From the NCBI RefSeq assembly GCF_000411115.1, contig NZ_KE150242.1:800218-864217 (forward strand): a stretch of DNA of 64,000 nt, in the 5' to 3' direction. The position numbers and the translations under genes are program-made. The notes under the pieces were generated by a model that was not told the origin of the DNA, did no database searches, and saw only the letters and a program-made list of their open reading frames with translations. Of the stretch, positions 16,601 through 26,743 are shown piece by piece. Every line of letters starts with the position of its first letter. Position 1 is the stretch's first letter. Source of the stretch: Capnocytophaga granulosa ATCC 51502. Lineage in GTDB: Bacteria > Bacteroidota > Bacteroidia > Flavobacteriales > Flavobacteriaceae.

Positions 16601-19474
16601 ATGGCCGAGGATAAAAGATTAAATAAAGCAGCAAAAGAATACAACATCTCTACCGATAGAGTAGTTGAATTTCTCAAATCAAAAGGGCATACTATAGATC
16701 CCAAACCCAACACCAAAATCCCAGCAGAACTAATTGCTCTCCTTGAAAAAGAGTTTGGTTCTGACAAGAAAAGTCGTGAGACCTCTAAAGAAATCACTCA
16801 GGAGCAACGTAGGGAAAAAGAGGCTATCCGTCAGGAACTTTTAGAAAAAGAAAGACAGGAAAAGGCACAGAAAGAACAAGAAATTATTCGTGCCAAAGCC
16901 ACTATTGCAGGCGCCAAAGTCGTTGGAAAAATTGACTTGGATCAGCCTAAAAAAGCTACGCCCCAAGAGGTAGCCCCCCAGCAGGAGACTACCCCTAAGG
17001 AGAAAACTGCCTCTGAAACACCTGCTGTAGTAGAAAAAGAAGTCCACAAAGAACCCGCTCTGGAGGAAAACCATTCCGACAAGCACAAGGATAAAGACAA
17101 AAATAAGCATAAGGACAAGGATAAAGACAAGAAAGATGTCAAAAGCCCCCTTAGCAAACAAGAAAAAGACCTTAAGAACAAGAGTAGAGAACTACTCTCT
17201 GGCAAGCCTATCCTCTCTTCCAAAGATGCTGCTAAAAAAGAAGAGAAAAAGCCTCAAATAGAACCCGAACCTGGTGTAATAGAAACCAAATACACCAAAC
17301 TAACAGGGCCTAAGCTCGTAGGTGAAAAAATAGACTTGTCACAGTTCGAACGGCCTAAAAAGAAAAAGAACGGCAAGGACAAGGATAAAAACAAAGATGC
17401 TGCCTCCGGCGATAAGCAAGGAAAGCGCAAGCGCAAACGTATCTCTTCTGAAAAAGAAAATACAGCCAATCCTAATGCACCAAAAGGAGGAAACAGCAAC
17501 AACAAAGATAACAAAGACAAAAACAAAAATAAGAAGAAAGACGGAAAAATCTTTGTAAAAACAGAGCCTACCGAGGAAGAAGTACAAAAACAAGTACGCG
17601 AAACCTTGGAGAAACTACAAGGAAAATCTGTCAAATCCAAGGGTGCTAAGTATCGTAAAGAAAAACGCGACAGCCATCGCCATAAGAGCGAGGAGGAAAT
17701 AGCACAACAAGAAAGAGAAAGCACCATCTTACGCGTAACAGAGTTCGTTACAGTCAATGAGCTTTCTACCATGATGGACGTACCTGTCAATAAAGTGATT
17801 GGAGCTTGTATGTCCTTGGGTATTTTCGTTACGATGAACCAGCGCTTGGATGCGGAGACACTCGCTATCGTTGCCGATGAGTTTGGCTTCCAGATAGAGT
17901 TCTCCACTGCAGGTATTGATGAGGCTATCCCTACCGAGGAAGATCGTCCAGAGGACTTAGTTCCTCGTGCGCCTATAGTAACCGTTATGGGGCACGTGGA
18001 TCATGGGAAAACCTCCTTGCTTGACCATATCCGTAATGAGAATGTAATTGCCGGTGAGAGTGGTGGTATCACCCAGCACATAGGTGCCTACTCGGTAACC
18101 CTCAAGCGTAGCAAGCAACGTATTACCTTCCTTGACACCCCAGGACACGAGGCCTTTACCGCCATGCGTGCCCGTGGTGCCCAGATTACCGATATTGCTA
18201 TTATCGTAATTGCGGCCGATGACGACATCATGCCACAGACCAAGGAAGCCATCAGCCATGCACAAGCGGCAGGCGTACCTATTATCTTTGCTATCAACAA
18301 GATAGATAAGCCTGCGGCCAATCCAGAAAGAATCAAAGAACACTTGGCCAATATGAACCTCTTGGTTGAGGAATGGGGTGGTAAGATCCAGTCCCAAGAC
18401 ATCTCTGCCAAGAAAGGTATAGGCGTGAGTGACCTCTTGGACAAAGTTCTCTTGGAGGCTGAAATCTTAGAGCTTCGCGCCAATCCGAATAAGCGTGCTG
18501 TAGGTACCATAGTGGAAGCTGCCTTGGACAAAGGTCGTGGCTATGTCTCCACTGTATTGGTACAAGAAGGTACCTTGAAGATAGGAGATTATGTACTGGC
18601 AGGTACCCATTCTGGGAAAATACGTGCTATGCAAGATGAGCGTGGAAGAAATGTAAAAGAAGCCATTCCTTCTACCCCTGTGACCATATTGGGACTTGAT
18701 GGGGCGCCTCAGGCAGGTGATAAATTCTATGTCTTTGAAGACGAGAAAGAAGCCAAGCAAATAGCTGCCAAGCGTACCCAACTCCTTCGCGAGCAGTCTG
18801 TACGTACACAGCGCCATATCACTCTGGACGAAATTGGCCGCCGTATTGCCTTGGGAGACTTCAAAGAACTCAATATTATCCTCAAAGGGGACGTAGATGG
18901 TTCTGTAGAAGCCCTTACCGACTCCTTCCAGAAACTCTCTACCGAAGAGATTCAAATCTCTATCATTCACAAGGGAGTGGGTGCAATCACCGAGTCCGAT
19001 GTCCTATTGGCTTCTGCCTCCAATGCCATTATCGTGGGCTTCAACGTACGTCCTATGGCCAATGCACGTGCCTTGGCCGAGAAGGAAGAAATAGATATCC
19101 GTACCTACTCTATCATCTACGATGCAATCAACGATCTGAAGGATGCGATGGAAGGTATGCTTTCACCTGAAATGCGTGAAGAGGTCACAGGTACGGTAGA
19201 AATCCGCGAACTCTTCAAGATCTCCAAGGTGGGTACTATTGCAGGTTGTATGGTTACCGATGGAAAAATATATCGTAACTCCAAGATACGCCTCTTACGT
19301 GAGAATGTGGTCATCTATACTGGCGAACTCTCTTCGCTCAAGCGCTTTAAGGACGATGTGAAAGAGGTGAGCAAGGGCTATGACTGTGGTCTGCAAATCA
19401 AGAATTACAATGACATCAAGGAAGGAGATATCATAGAAGCCTTCCAAGAAGTAGCTGTTAAGAAAAAATTATAA
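16601..19474 (+). CDS. infB: Translation initiation factor IF-2
   Basis: 957 residues. An IF2_N domain (about 5-50) is followed by a 300-residue lysine- and aspartate-rich disordered segment with [17 protein letters not shown] runs, then a second N-domain-like helix (about 375-420). The G domain begins at GHVDHGKTS (about 462) with DTPGHEA and NKID. Domains II-IV close the protein. It loads initiator tRNA on the 30S subunit. The disordered segment is unusually repetitive, though this region varies widely in the family. It lies 68 bp after nusA with no clear promoter between. Confidence 0.97.
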   Translation: MAEDKRLNKAAKEYNISTDRVVEFLKSKGHTIDPKPNTKIPAELIALLEKEFGSDKKSRETSKEITQEQRREKEAIRQELLEKERQEKAQKEQEIIRAKATIAGAKVVGKIDLDQPKKATPQEVAPQQETTPKEKTASETPAVVEKEVHKEPALEENHSDKHKDKDKNKHKDKDKDKKDVKSPLSKQEKDLKNKSRELLSGKPILSSKDAAKKEEKKPQIEPEPGVIETKYTKLTGPKLVGEKIDLSQFERPKKKKNGKDKDKNKDAASGDKQGKRKRKRISSEKENTANPNAPKGGNSNNKDNKDKNKNKKKDGKIFVKTEPTEEEVQKQVRETLEKLQGKSVKSKGAKYRKEKRDSHRHKSEEEIAQQERESTILRVTEFVTVNELSTMMDVPVNKVIGACMSLGIFVTMNQRLDAETLAIVADEFGFQIEFSTAGIDEAIPTEEDRPEDLVPRAPIVTVMGHVDHGKTSLLDHIRNENVIAGESGGITQHIGAYSVTLKRSKQRITFLDTPGHEAFTAMRARGAQITDIAIIVIAADDDIMPQTKEAISHAQAAGVPIIFAINKIDKPAANPERIKEHLANMNLLVEEWGGKIQSQDISAKKGIGVSDLLDKVLLEAEILELRANPNKRAVGTIVEAALDKGRGYVSTVLVQEGTLKIGDYVLAGTHSGKIRAMQDERGRNVKEAIPSTPVTILGLDGAPQAGDKFYVFEDEKEAKQIAAKRTQLLREQSVRTQRHITLDEIGRRIALGDFKELNIILKGDVDGSVEALTDSFQKLSTEEIQISIIHKGVGAITESDVLLASASNAIIVGFNVRPMANARALAEKEEIDIRTYSIIYDAINDLKDAMEGMLSPEMREEVTGTVEIRELFKISKVGTIAGCMVTDGKIYRNSKIRLLRENVVIYTGELSSLKRFKDDVKEVSKGYDCGLQIKNYNDIKEGDIIEAFQEVAVKKKL

Positions 19475-19479
19475 TCATC

Positions 19480-20118
19480 ATGGAAATAACTGCTTCCATT
19501 GCTAAAGATATTGCAAGCACTTTGCTTGACATTGAGGCTATTAAGCTCAGTCCTGAAGTTCCTTTCACTTGGGCTTCAGGCTGGAAATCGCCTATCTATT
19601 GTGATAACCGTATGCTGCTCTCCTTCCCTGCTGCAAGGGAGAAAGTCGCCCTTACCATGAGCCAATTTATCAAAGAAAAATATCCTAATGTACAGCTCAT
19701 AGCAGGGGTAGCCACAGGAGCCATAGGTATGGGAATGCTCGTGGCTGACCGCTTAGGCCTTCCCTTTGTCTATGTACGTCCAGAGCCTAAAAAGCACGGG
19801 CGTGGTAACCAGATAGAAGGCAGTTTCACCGAAGGGGAAAAAACTGTAGTGATAGAAGACCTCATCAGTACAGGTATGAGTAGTATAGGAGCGGTCAAAG
19901 CCCTGAGAGAAAACCACTTGGATGTACTAGGTATGGTCGCTATCTTCTCCTATTTATTCGAGGTAGCTCAGCATAATTTCTCTTCAGCGGCTATAGGCTT
20001 AGATACCCTCAGCCAATATAACGCCCTACTGGAAGAGGCCAAAGAGAGAAATTATATCTCTCAAGCCCAGTTAGAAACCTTGGCTAAGTGGCGCTTAGCC
20101 CCTGACAAATGGACATAA
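19480..20118 (+). CDS. pyrE: Orotate phosphoribosyltransferase
   Basis: 212 residues. It joins orotate to PRPP to form OMP in pyrimidine synthesis. The PRPP-binding loop is VVIEDLISTGMSS, and the FTWASGWKSPIYCDNR N-terminal region and KKHGRGNQIEG catalytic loop are typical. It starts 5 nt after infB, so it probably shares the translation-factor transcript. It is the only apparently active pyrimidine gene in the window, as the dihydroorotase homologue lacks metal ligands. Confidence 0.96.
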   Translation: MEITASIAKDIASTLLDIEAIKLSPEVPFTWASGWKSPIYCDNRMLLSFPAAREKVALTMSQFIKEKYPNVQLIAGVATGAIGMGMLVADRLGLPFVYVRPEPKKHGRGNQIEGSFTEGEKTVVIEDLISTGMSSIGAVKALRENHLDVLGMVAIFSYLFEVAQHNFSSAAIGLDTLSQYNALLEEAKERNYISQAQLETLAKWRLAPDKWT

Positions 20119-20129
20119 AATAATCTAAT

Positions 20130-20525
20130 ATGAAAATCACCTCCCCTATCGTATCCGTCGGTCTACCTATTACAGGAGTCTATGAAAAATTGGAGAATGT
20201 TGCTCTTTTCAAGGAACTCATGCCAGAGAACTTGTCACACTTTGTCTCTTCGGAGGACAATGCCTCTTTCTCTTTTTCCCTAAAGGGTATGCCTGAAATT
20301 TTCTTGGAAAAGAAAAAGCTCACTCCAGTAAGTGAACTCATCTATGGAGCGCCAGAGGGCAAGCTCCCTTTTACGCTTCGCATCAGCCTTGACCCCAAAT
20401 CGGAGGCACAGACGGAGGTTTGCTACACCTTCGAAGGAGAGTTCAACCCTATGCTGGCCATGGTTGTGAAAAGTCCTATTACCAAGCTACTAGAGACTAT
20501 GGCTGAAAAAACAAAGACCTTATGA
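20130..20525 (+). CDS. SRPBCC (START-like) family small protein
   Basis: 131 residues, no signal peptide. Alternating beta segments and a C-terminal helix, the layout of the SRPBCC lipid/ligand-binding fold. The ligand is unknown. Its position after pyrE and its 4-nt overlap (ATGA) with the DUF4199 gene indicate cotranslation with that membrane protein. Confidence 0.7.
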   Translation: MKITSPIVSVGLPITGVYEKLENVALFKELMPENLSHFVSSEDNASFSFSLKGMPEIFLEKKKLTPVSELIYGAPEGKLPFTLRISLDPKSEAQTEVCYTFEGEFNPMLAMVVKSPITKLLETMAEKTKTL

Positions 20526-21028
20526 AAAAGCACCAAAGACTGATGCTAACTTACGGGAATATCATAGCAGGGGTTAGCATTGCCCTAACAATGCTACAAT
20601 ACACCTTAAATGCCTACAATGGTAAGCCACTTACGGTGTTTCTCTTTGGTATTCTACCTATCTTAGTCCTTGCTTTGTGTATATTTTTAGGAATTTATCA
20701 GAGCAAAGAACGCAGTTTTAGACAGATGATAAAGGTAGGGCTGGGTATTTCTATACTTTTTGCGGTGATAGTAGCTATTTTTTGGGTTATATTCATCAAA
20801 TATATAGCACCAACCCACTTGGAGACTCTCAACAGCCTACAATTGGAAGCCTATAAGGGACAACACCCAGAGGTAGATGCCCAGACTATCGAACAGATGC
20901 GCATTAGCATGGAAGGCAATACCGCCCCATGGATACAATTCAACTTATCGCTGGTGTCTAACTTGTTTTTTGGTCTGATTCTCTCCCTTTTGGCGAGTTC
21001 CTTTTTTAAAATTTTCAACAGAAATTAA
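20522..21028 (+). CDS. DUF4199 membrane protein
   Basis: 168 residues with four predicted transmembrane helices (about 9-28, 36-57, 71-97, 141-163) and a 40-residue loop before the last. This matches the DUF4199 family, common in Bacteroidota and often beside a family 2 glycosyltransferase, as here. No catalytic residues are evident. A role in supporting the glycosyltransferase or a lipid-linked sugar step is inference from the neighbourhood. Confidence 0.75.
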   Translation: MKKHQRLMLTYGNIIAGVSIALTMLQYTLNAYNGKPLTVFLFGILPILVLALCIFLGIYQSKERSFRQMIKVGLGISILFAVIVAIFWVIFIKYIAPTHLETLNSLQLEAYKGQHPEVDAQTIEQMRISMEGNTAPWIQFNLSLVSNLFFGLILSLLASSFFKIFNRN

Positions 21029-21037
21029 TCCTTGTCC

Positions 21038-21982
21038 ATGCAAATATCGGTTGTTATTCCCTTATTCAACGAAGAAGAATCTCTTCCTGAACTCCATCAG
21101 TGGATCCAAAAGGTCATGGAGCGAGAGGATTTCTCTTATGAAATTCTCTTTGTAGATGACGGCTCTACGGATCATTCTTGGGAAGTCATACAACAGATTT
21201 GTACCAAGGATAGCCATGTAAAGGCGATTCGTTTTCTAAGGAATTATGGCAAGTCCCAAGCACTCAATGCAGGTTTTGCAAAGGCCGAGGGTGAAGTGAT
21301 CATCACTATGGATGCGGACTTGCAGGACAGTCCAGAGGAGATCCCAGCTCTCTATCACATGATTGTAGCAGAAGGCTATGACTTGGTATCAGGCTGGAAG
21401 AAAAAGCGCTATGATCACAAGCTCACTAAGAACCTCCCTTCCAAGCTTTTTAACTGGGCAGCACGGAAGGTCTCAGGCCTTACCCTACACGACTTTAACT
21501 GTGGCTTGAAAGCCTACCGCAAGGACGTAGTCAAAACGATAGATGTTCGTGGAGAGATGCACCGCTATATACCCGTACTGGCCAAAAGTGCTGGTTTCTC
21601 ACATATTACTGAAAAAGTAGTGATCCATCAAGCACGCAAGTATGGGAAAACAAAGTTCGGTATAGAACGCTTTATCAACGGCTTCTTAGACCTACTCACC
21701 ATAGGCTTTCTCTCTAAGTTTGGCAAGCGCCCCATGCACTTATTCGGAGCCTTGGGGGTACTGGTATTCTTTATAGGTTTTTGCTTTGCTTTTTACTTAG
21801 GGATAGATAAGCTCTTTATAGACCCTACAGGACGTCTTATCACTAATCGCCCCCAGTTTTTCTTGGCACTCACTTCCATGATTATAGGAACTCAGTTCTT
21901 TCTGGCAGGCTTCTTAGCCGAATTGGTACTTAGAAGTAGGGAGACAGAGCCAAGGTACCATATCCGAGAAACTATTCATTAA
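21038..21982 (+). CDS. Membrane glycosyltransferase family 2 (GtrB/DPM-like)
   Basis: 314 residues from the ATG at 21038; the in-frame TTG six bases earlier is less likely. VVIPLFNEEESLPEL opens the GT-A fold and DAD (92-94) in TMDADLQDSP is the metal-binding motif. The tail has two transmembrane helices (about 235-260 and 270-300). Such enzymes transfer a sugar from a nucleotide donor to a polyprenyl phosphate carrier. The sugar cannot be read from sequence. Confidence 0.88.
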   Translation: MQISVVIPLFNEEESLPELHQWIQKVMEREDFSYEILFVDDGSTDHSWEVIQQICTKDSHVKAIRFLRNYGKSQALNAGFAKAEGEVIITMDADLQDSPEEIPALYHMIVAEGYDLVSGWKKKRYDHKLTKNLPSKLFNWAARKVSGLTLHDFNCGLKAYRKDVVKTIDVRGEMHRYIPVLAKSAGFSHITEKVVIHQARKYGKTKFGIERFINGFLDLLTIGFLSKFGKRPMHLFGALGVLVFFIGFCFAFYLGIDKLFIDPTGRLITNRPQFFLALTSMIIGTQFFLAGFLAELVLRSRETEPRYHIRETIH

Positions 21983-21998
21983 ATAACTAATTATAATT

Positions 21999-22418
21999 AT
22001 GTATCGCTTTAGCATTCTTTTTCTACTGCTTGTAGCTGCTTGCAACAATACTCCTCAAACCTCCGAAAATACTCCTTCCACGCAGGAAGCCTCCCAAGAA
22101 AAGGCCCCTGCCCAAGAAGGAATTCGCTACGAAGGGGTACTCCCTACCGAGGATGGTGACCTGCTCTCAACTACCATTATCTTAGGAGAAAATAACACCT
22201 ATTCCCTCTTACAACACTCACAGAATAAAGAAACTAACCGAGAGGAAAAAGGAAAATTTGGCTGGGACGAAGAGAATAAGACTATTTTCCTCATCAGCAA
22301 AGATGGTCAAAAGAGCTATTACAAGGTAGATGCCCAAGTGCTAATCTACTTGGCTGATCCCAATAAGAAGCTAACTCCAGAAGAAGAAGTAAGGGTTACC
22401 CTACACCAAAAACAATAA
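21999..22418 (+). CDS. NlpE-like lipoprotein
   Basis: 139 residues with a lipoprotein signal ending LLVAAC (lipid-modified Cys15). A low-complexity Thr/Ser/Glu linker (about 17-45) and a small beta-rich domain (about 46-139) follow. The domain resembles the NlpE N-terminal domain of copper/envelope stress lipoproteins (YEGVLPTEDGDLLSTTIILGENNTYSL). It has no CxxC as in E. coli NlpE. Role in envelope stress is only suggested by family. Confidence 0.7.
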   Translation: MYRFSILFLLLVAACNNTPQTSENTPSTQEASQEKAPAQEGIRYEGVLPTEDGDLLSTTIILGENNTYSLLQHSQNKETNREEKGKFGWDEENKTIFLISKDGQKSYYKVDAQVLIYLADPNKKLTPEEEVRVTLHQKQ

Positions 22419-22420
22419 AA

Positions 22421-23071
22421 ATGGCTATTCCTGTCTATTGTATGCCTGGTATGGCGGCCAGTTCTCGTATCTTTCAGCACCTAGAGTGGCCTGAGGAGTA
22501 CGAGGTACATCTGCTTGACTGGGACGAGCCGCGTGCTAAGGAGTCTTTTGCTGCCTACGCCTCTCGTATAGCCCAGAGAATCACCGCCCCCAATCCTATC
22601 CTTATAGGGGTCTCTTTGGGCGGGGTATTGATACAACAGATAGCTACTTTGCTACCTGCCTATAGGGGGGTAGTGCTTATTTCCTCGATAAAATCGGCCG
22701 AGGAACTCCCCCGCTGGATGCGCTGCTGTAAGAGGCTAAGACTACAGAACCTACTACCCCTAGAGTGGCTAGCTAGCTTTGAGTTTTGGAAGCGTACCAA
22801 GCGATATAGGAAGTTGTACTACAAGTATATAGGTCTTGCCTCACCCCACTACTTAGCTTGGTGTGCCCGTGAGTTGCTCAACTGGCAATTCCCTACGCTC
22901 CCCCCAGAGAAACTCATTCATATACAAGGAGATAAGGACATAGTCTTCCCTATCAAGAACATTAAGGATTGTATCCGTATCCACAATGGCACCCATATTA
23001 TGATCATCAGTCGCTTTCGCTGGTTCAGGGAACACTTTGTATCGCTCATAGAGCGGTTTAGTAACCAATGA
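22421..23071 (+). CDS. Alpha/beta hydrolase
   Basis: 216 residues. Nucleophile elbow GVSLGG (Ser65), acid in GDKDIVFP and base in GTHIMI. Substrate unknown; the cap region is short and basic. It is the last gene of the run that begins at rimP. Its final three codons (Ser-Asn-Gln) and TGA stop lie inside a heptamer array, so the repeat has set the C-terminus. Confidence 0.75.
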   Translation: MAIPVYCMPGMAASSRIFQHLEWPEEYEVHLLDWDEPRAKESFAAYASRIAQRITAPNPILIGVSLGGVLIQQIATLLPAYRGVVLISSIKSAEELPRWMRCCKRLRLQNLLPLEWLASFEFWKRTKRYRKLYYKYIGLASPHYLAWCARELLNWQFPTLPPEKLIHIQGDKDIVFPIKNIKDCIRIHNGTHIMIISRFRWFREHFVSLIERFSNQ

Positions 23072-23117
23072 TTAGTGACCAATGACTAATGACTAATAAC
23101 CAATGACTAGTGACTAA
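23062..23117. repeat. Heptanucleotide array, 8 units (TGACTAA type)
   Basis: TAACCAA, TGATTAG, TGACCAA, TGACTAA twice, TAACCAA, TGACTAG, TGACTAA in register. The hydrolase stop codon (23069-23071) is the first three bases of the second unit. Confidence 0.9.
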
Positions 23118-23173
23118 CGAAACAAAACGTGAAAAATAAGTAAAATTTTATTTTTGCTTTCAAGAAAAATCAC

Positions 23174-23181
23174 TATATTTG
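23174..23181 (+). promoter_or_regulatory. Likely -7 element for the cbb3 oxidase genes
   Basis: TATATTTG, 19 nt before the ccoS ATG. A TTG lies 17 nt upstream (23154-23156), shorter than the usual 19-20, so the -33 match is weak. Confidence 0.5.
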
Positions 23182-23199
23182 CACCAAATTTGACAATCA

Positions 23200-23427
23200 A
23201 TGAGTGTTATCTATATGCTCATATCCATAAGTACTGTAGTGGTAGGATTGTTCTTGTTTTTGTACCTGCGCGCTATCCATAGTGGCCAATACGAAGACGT
23301 AGAAAGTCCTGCTATTCGCATGCTTTTTGAAGATGAATTGGTAACCCCTACTTGTAAGGAAGAACAAGAGGACAAAGCACATATATCTTACCACAAAGAC
23401 AAGAAAGAAAAGCAAACAACAACTTAA
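23200..23427 (+). CDS. ccoS: cbb3 oxidase maturation protein CcoS
   Basis: 75 residues. A single N-terminal transmembrane helix (about 3-25) is followed by FLYLRAIHSGQYEDVESPAI, which matches CcoS. It is needed for cofactor insertion into cbb3-type cytochrome oxidase. In most flavobacteria a copper P-type ATPase (ccoI) precedes it; here an unrelated hydrolase does. Confidence 0.88.
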   Translation: MSVIYMLISISTVVVGLFLFLYLRAIHSGQYEDVESPAIRMLFEDELVTPTCKEEQEDKAHISYHKDKKEKQTTT

Positions 23428-23448
23428 AACTTGCTAAATCATTTTTTT

Positions 23449-25644
23449 ATGGAAATGGAACAATTTTATTACGACAACAAAATTGTTAAGAACTTCATTT
23501 ATGCGACGCTCTTTTGGGGTGTTGTAGGAATGAGTGTGGGCTTGCTATTGGCCTACTATTTTCTGTTTCCTACGCTTACCGAAGGCGTATCGTGGTTGAG
23601 CTTTGGTCGCTTGCGTCCATTGCATACCAATGCGGTCATCTTCGCTTTCGTAGGGAATGCTATTTTTGCAGGGAGTTACTACTCTATGCAGCGTTTGCTT
23701 AAGGCACGTATGTACAGTGATTTCTTAAGCAAACTTAATTTTTGGGGCTGGCAGCTAATCATCTTAGGCGCTGCTATTACTTTCCCTATGGGCTTTAGCA
23801 CTTCCAAGGAGTATGCAGAGCTGGAATGGCCTTTTGATATTGCCATTGCAATCGTGTGGGTGGCTTGGGGTGCCAATATGATTGGAACCCTCATCAAGAG
23901 AAGACAGCGCCACATCTATGTAGCCATTTGGTTCTACTTAGCTACTTTCGTAGCGGTGGCCTTGCTGCACATCTTCAACAACTTGGAGTTCCCTATCTCC
24001 CTTACCTCCATGAAGAGCTACTCGGTATATGCAGGGGTACAAGATGCCTTAGTGCAATGGTGGTATGGGCACAATGCGGTGGCTTTCTTTTTGACAACCC
24101 CTTTCTTGGGACTGATGTATTACTTCATTCCTAAGGCTGCCGAAAGACCCGTATATTCGTACCGACTCTCCATCATTCACTTTTGGAGCTTGATCTTTAT
24201 CTATATGTGGGCAGGGCCTCACCACTTACTCTATACTGCCCTTCCTGAATGGGCACAGAACCTTGGGGTGGTATTCTCCGTAATGCTCGTAGCGCCTTCT
24301 TGGGGAGGTATGATCAACGGACTGCTTACCCTACGTGGTGCTTGGGACAAGGTACGTACCGACCCTGTGCTTAAGTTCTTGGTAGTGGCTGTTACTGGCT
24401 ATGGTATGGCTACTTTTGAAGGACCTACTTTAGCGCTAAAGAACGTAAATGCAATTGCCCACTTTACCGACTGGATCATCGCTCACGTACACGTAGGAGC
24501 ACTCGCATGGAATGGATTCCTTACCTTTGGTATGATCTACTACCTCGTGCCTAAGATGTGGAAAACCAAGCTCTACTCTGTACGTATGGCCAATACCCAC
24601 TTCTGGATAGGTACCTTAGGAATCGTGTTCTATACTATTCCACTCTATATCGCAGGCTTTACCCAAGCTACCATGTGGAAACAGTTCTCCCCCGACGGAA
24701 ACTTAGTATATGGTAACTTCCTTGATACAGTCAATGCCATTATGCCTATGTACGCTATGCGTGCCATAGGAGGAACACTCTATATCACTGGAGCTATCTT
24801 GGCCGTTATCAATGTTATACAGACTATCCGCCAAGGACAAGCTGTAACCGATGAGCTTGCCGAGGCACCAGCCTTAGCACCTATCAGCAAGAGACGTGTG
24901 GCTGGTGAGACACTTCACCACTGGCTCGAAAGAAAACCTGTACAAATGACCATTTGGGCTACTATAGCTGTGGCCATAGGAGGTGCAGTACAGATTATCC
25001 CTACCCTATTGGTTAAAGAAAACATTCCTACCATAGCCGAAGTAAAACCTTATACCCCACTCGAATTGGAAGGTCGCGACCTATATATCCGTGAGGGTTG
25101 TGTGGGCTGTCATACCCAAATGGTACGTCCGTTCCGCAGCGAGGTAGAGCGCTATGGAGAGTACTCCAAGGCTGGAGAGTTCGTCTATGATCGTCCGTTC
25201 CTATGGGGAAGTAAGCGTACCGGACCTGACTTGCACCGCTTGGGTGGTAAGTACAACAACAACTGGCACTTCAACCACATGCTGGATCCAAGACAGACCT
25301 CTGCAGGAAGTATCATGCCTTCTTATCCTTGGCTGATTAAGAATGAGCTAAACACCGACAGACTCCTACAGAAGATGCGCACCCTTGCCAAATTAGGCGT
25401 ACCTTACAACGAATCCGACTTCAAGTTTGCTCATGAAAACTTAGACGTACAAGCGCGTGCTATCGCTAATAGCTTGCAGAACGACCCTAACTTTGTGGCT
25501 GACTATGAGGCTTCTAAGAAAAATGCCGAGGTTCGTGGAGAGCAATTTATCCCCATCGAAAAACGTGAAATCGTGGCTATGATTGCCTACTTACAACGAT
25601 TGGGTGTAGATATCAAAGCAAAAAAAGAAACCGCTGAAAAATAA
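23449..25644 (+). CDS. ccoNO: cbb3-type cytochrome c oxidase, fused subunits I and II (CcoN-CcoO)
   Basis: 731 residues from ATG 23449; a TTG at 23431 and ATG 23455 are alternatives. The N-terminal 480 residues are CcoN: 12-plus transmembrane helices with heme/copper ligands in PLHTNAVIF, WWYGHNAVAFF, WAGPHHLLYT and TDWIIAHVHVGALAWNG. After a linker and one helix, the CcoO part has one heme c site, GCVGCH (about residue 552), and FLWGSKRTGPDLHRLGG. Together they form the oxygen-reducing core of a high-affinity terminal oxidase. The fusion is a known Bacteroidota arrangement. Confidence 0.95.
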   Translation: MEMEQFYYDNKIVKNFIYATLFWGVVGMSVGLLLAYYFLFPTLTEGVSWLSFGRLRPLHTNAVIFAFVGNAIFAGSYYSMQRLLKARMYSDFLSKLNFWGWQLIILGAAITFPMGFSTSKEYAELEWPFDIAIAIVWVAWGANMIGTLIKRRQRHIYVAIWFYLATFVAVALLHIFNNLEFPISLTSMKSYSVYAGVQDALVQWWYGHNAVAFFLTTPFLGLMYYFIPKAAERPVYSYRLSIIHFWSLIFIYMWAGPHHLLYTALPEWAQNLGVVFSVMLVAPSWGGMINGLLTLRGAWDKVRTDPVLKFLVVAVTGYGMATFEGPTLALKNVNAIAHFTDWIIAHVHVGALAWNGFLTFGMIYYLVPKMWKTKLYSVRMANTHFWIGTLGIVFYTIPLYIAGFTQATMWKQFSPDGNLVYGNFLDTVNAIMPMYAMRAIGGTLYITGAILAVINVIQTIRQGQAVTDELAEAPALAPISKRRVAGETLHHWLERKPVQMTIWATIAVAIGGAVQIIPTLLVKENIPTIAEVKPYTPLELEGRDLYIREGCVGCHTQMVRPFRSEVERYGEYSKAGEFVYDRPFLWGSKRTGPDLHRLGGKYNNNWHFNHMLDPRQTSAGSIMPSYPWLIKNELNTDRLLQKMRTLAKLGVPYNESDFKFAHENLDVQARAIANSLQNDPNFVADYEASKKNAEVRGEQFIPIEKREIVAMIAYLQRLGVDIKAKKETAEK

Positions 25645-25650
25645 TTCGTT

Positions 25651-25842
25651 ATGATGAAGTTTATCAAACACCACATGGCCTCCATCGAAGGTGTTTCACT
25701 TTACCCGATTATTTCTTTGATTATTTGCTTTACTTTTTTCATTGCCCTTTTCTGGTGGGTATTCTCCTATAAGAAAAAGGACTTGAATGAGATTAGTAAC
25801 CTTCCTTTAAACGACGACGATCAAAACAACAACATTTTATGA
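25651..25842 (+). CDS. ccoQ: CcoQ-like small subunit
   Basis: 63 residues, one transmembrane helix (about 17-38) followed by FSYKKKDLNEISNLPLNDDD, matching CcoQ/FixQ in size, topology and position. It overlaps ccoP by 4 nt (ATGA). CcoQ stabilises the cbb3 complex. Confidence 0.8.
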   Translation: MMKFIKHHMASIEGVSLYPIISLIICFTFFIALFWWVFSYKKKDLNEISNLPLNDDDQNNNIL

Positions 25843-26702
25843 GAAATTTATTAGCTTTAATACGTATTCTTATCATTGTAGGCTTCGCTGCCTTATTGTT
25901 AGAATATATATATGGGACAGAAGCAGCTTCGGCCATTACTTCTATCCCTTCCATTGGCGGCTTTCTGATCTTTCTGACTCTTATCCTTATCGGCATAGAG
26001 ATGGTTGCCTACCGCAAGGAAGACCTTTTAGACCACTTGCTTTCTGATGAGCAAAAACGCCAAAGAGAGCTGGCCGAACAAAACAGTTGGTGGGGACGCT
26101 TTGTCGCCAAAATGCTTGACCAGAAGCCTTTGGAAAAAGAATCTGAGATTATCCTTGACCATAACTACGATGGTATTCAGGAGCTAGACAACAACCTCCC
26201 TCCTTGGTGGACATACCTTTTCTACGCATGTATCATCTTTGCTGTAGTGTATCTGTTCAAGTATGAAGTATTCGGTGGCCCTGACCAAAAAGCTGAGTAC
26301 GAACAAGAACTCACCGATGCCAAATTAGCCATTGAGGCTTTCAAAAAGGCCAATCCAGGTATGATTGATGCTGATAGCGTTACGGAACTCTCCGATGTGG
26401 CTAGCCTACAAGAAGGGAAGAGCATCTTCCAAGCCAACTGTATCATGTGTCATGCTCCTGACGCTGGTGGAGGAATAGGCCCTAACCTTACCGATGACCA
26501 CTGGATTCTAGGTGGTGGTATCAAGAATGTATTCCACACCATCTCCGAAGGAGGGCGTGAAGGTAAAGGAATGGTTGCCTGGAAAGCTACCCTTACCGCT
26601 AAGCAACGCCAACAGGTAGCCAGCTATGTACTATCCCTACAAGGTAGCAGCCCAGCTAGCCCTAAAGCTCCTGAAGGAGATATCATTTGGAAAAAAGAAT
26701 AA
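25839..26702 (+). CDS. ccoP: cbb3 oxidase diheme-family subunit III with a single heme site (CcoP)
   Basis: 287 residues. Two N-terminal transmembrane helices (about 5-25, 33-52), a third at about 123-143 after NNLPPWW, then a periplasmic cytochrome c domain with one CxxCH (NCIMCH, about 200-205) and the axial Met region GREGKGMVAW. Proteobacterial CcoP has two heme c groups; only one is present. No ccoG or ccoH follows. Confidence 0.92.
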   Translation: MRNLLALIRILIIVGFAALLLEYIYGTEAASAITSIPSIGGFLIFLTLILIGIEMVAYRKEDLLDHLLSDEQKRQRELAEQNSWWGRFVAKMLDQKPLEKESEIILDHNYDGIQELDNNLPPWWTYLFYACIIFAVVYLFKYEVFGGPDQKAEYEQELTDAKLAIEAFKKANPGMIDADSVTELSDVASLQEGKSIFQANCIMCHAPDAGGGIGPNLTDDHWILGGGIKNVFHTISEGGREGKGMVAWKATLTAKQRQQVASYVLSLQGSSPASPKAPEGDIIWKKE

Positions 26703-26705
26703 TCG

Positions 26706-26740
26706 TTATCAATTGTTAATTATCAATTGTTAATTGTTAA
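26706..26740. repeat. Heptanucleotide array, 5 units (TTGTTAA/TTATCAA type)
   Basis: TTATCAA, TTGTTAA, TTATCAA, TTGTTAA, TTGTTAA in register, 3 nt after the ccoP stop. The last three units are identical to three consecutive units upstream of trpC (36442-36462). Confidence 0.85.
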
Positions 26741-26743
26741 TTG

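Noticed and set aside
23187..23202. FNR-like site TTGACAATCAA before ccoS
   Set aside because: Half-sites are 3 bp apart instead of the usual spacing, and it lies downstream of the likely -7 element.
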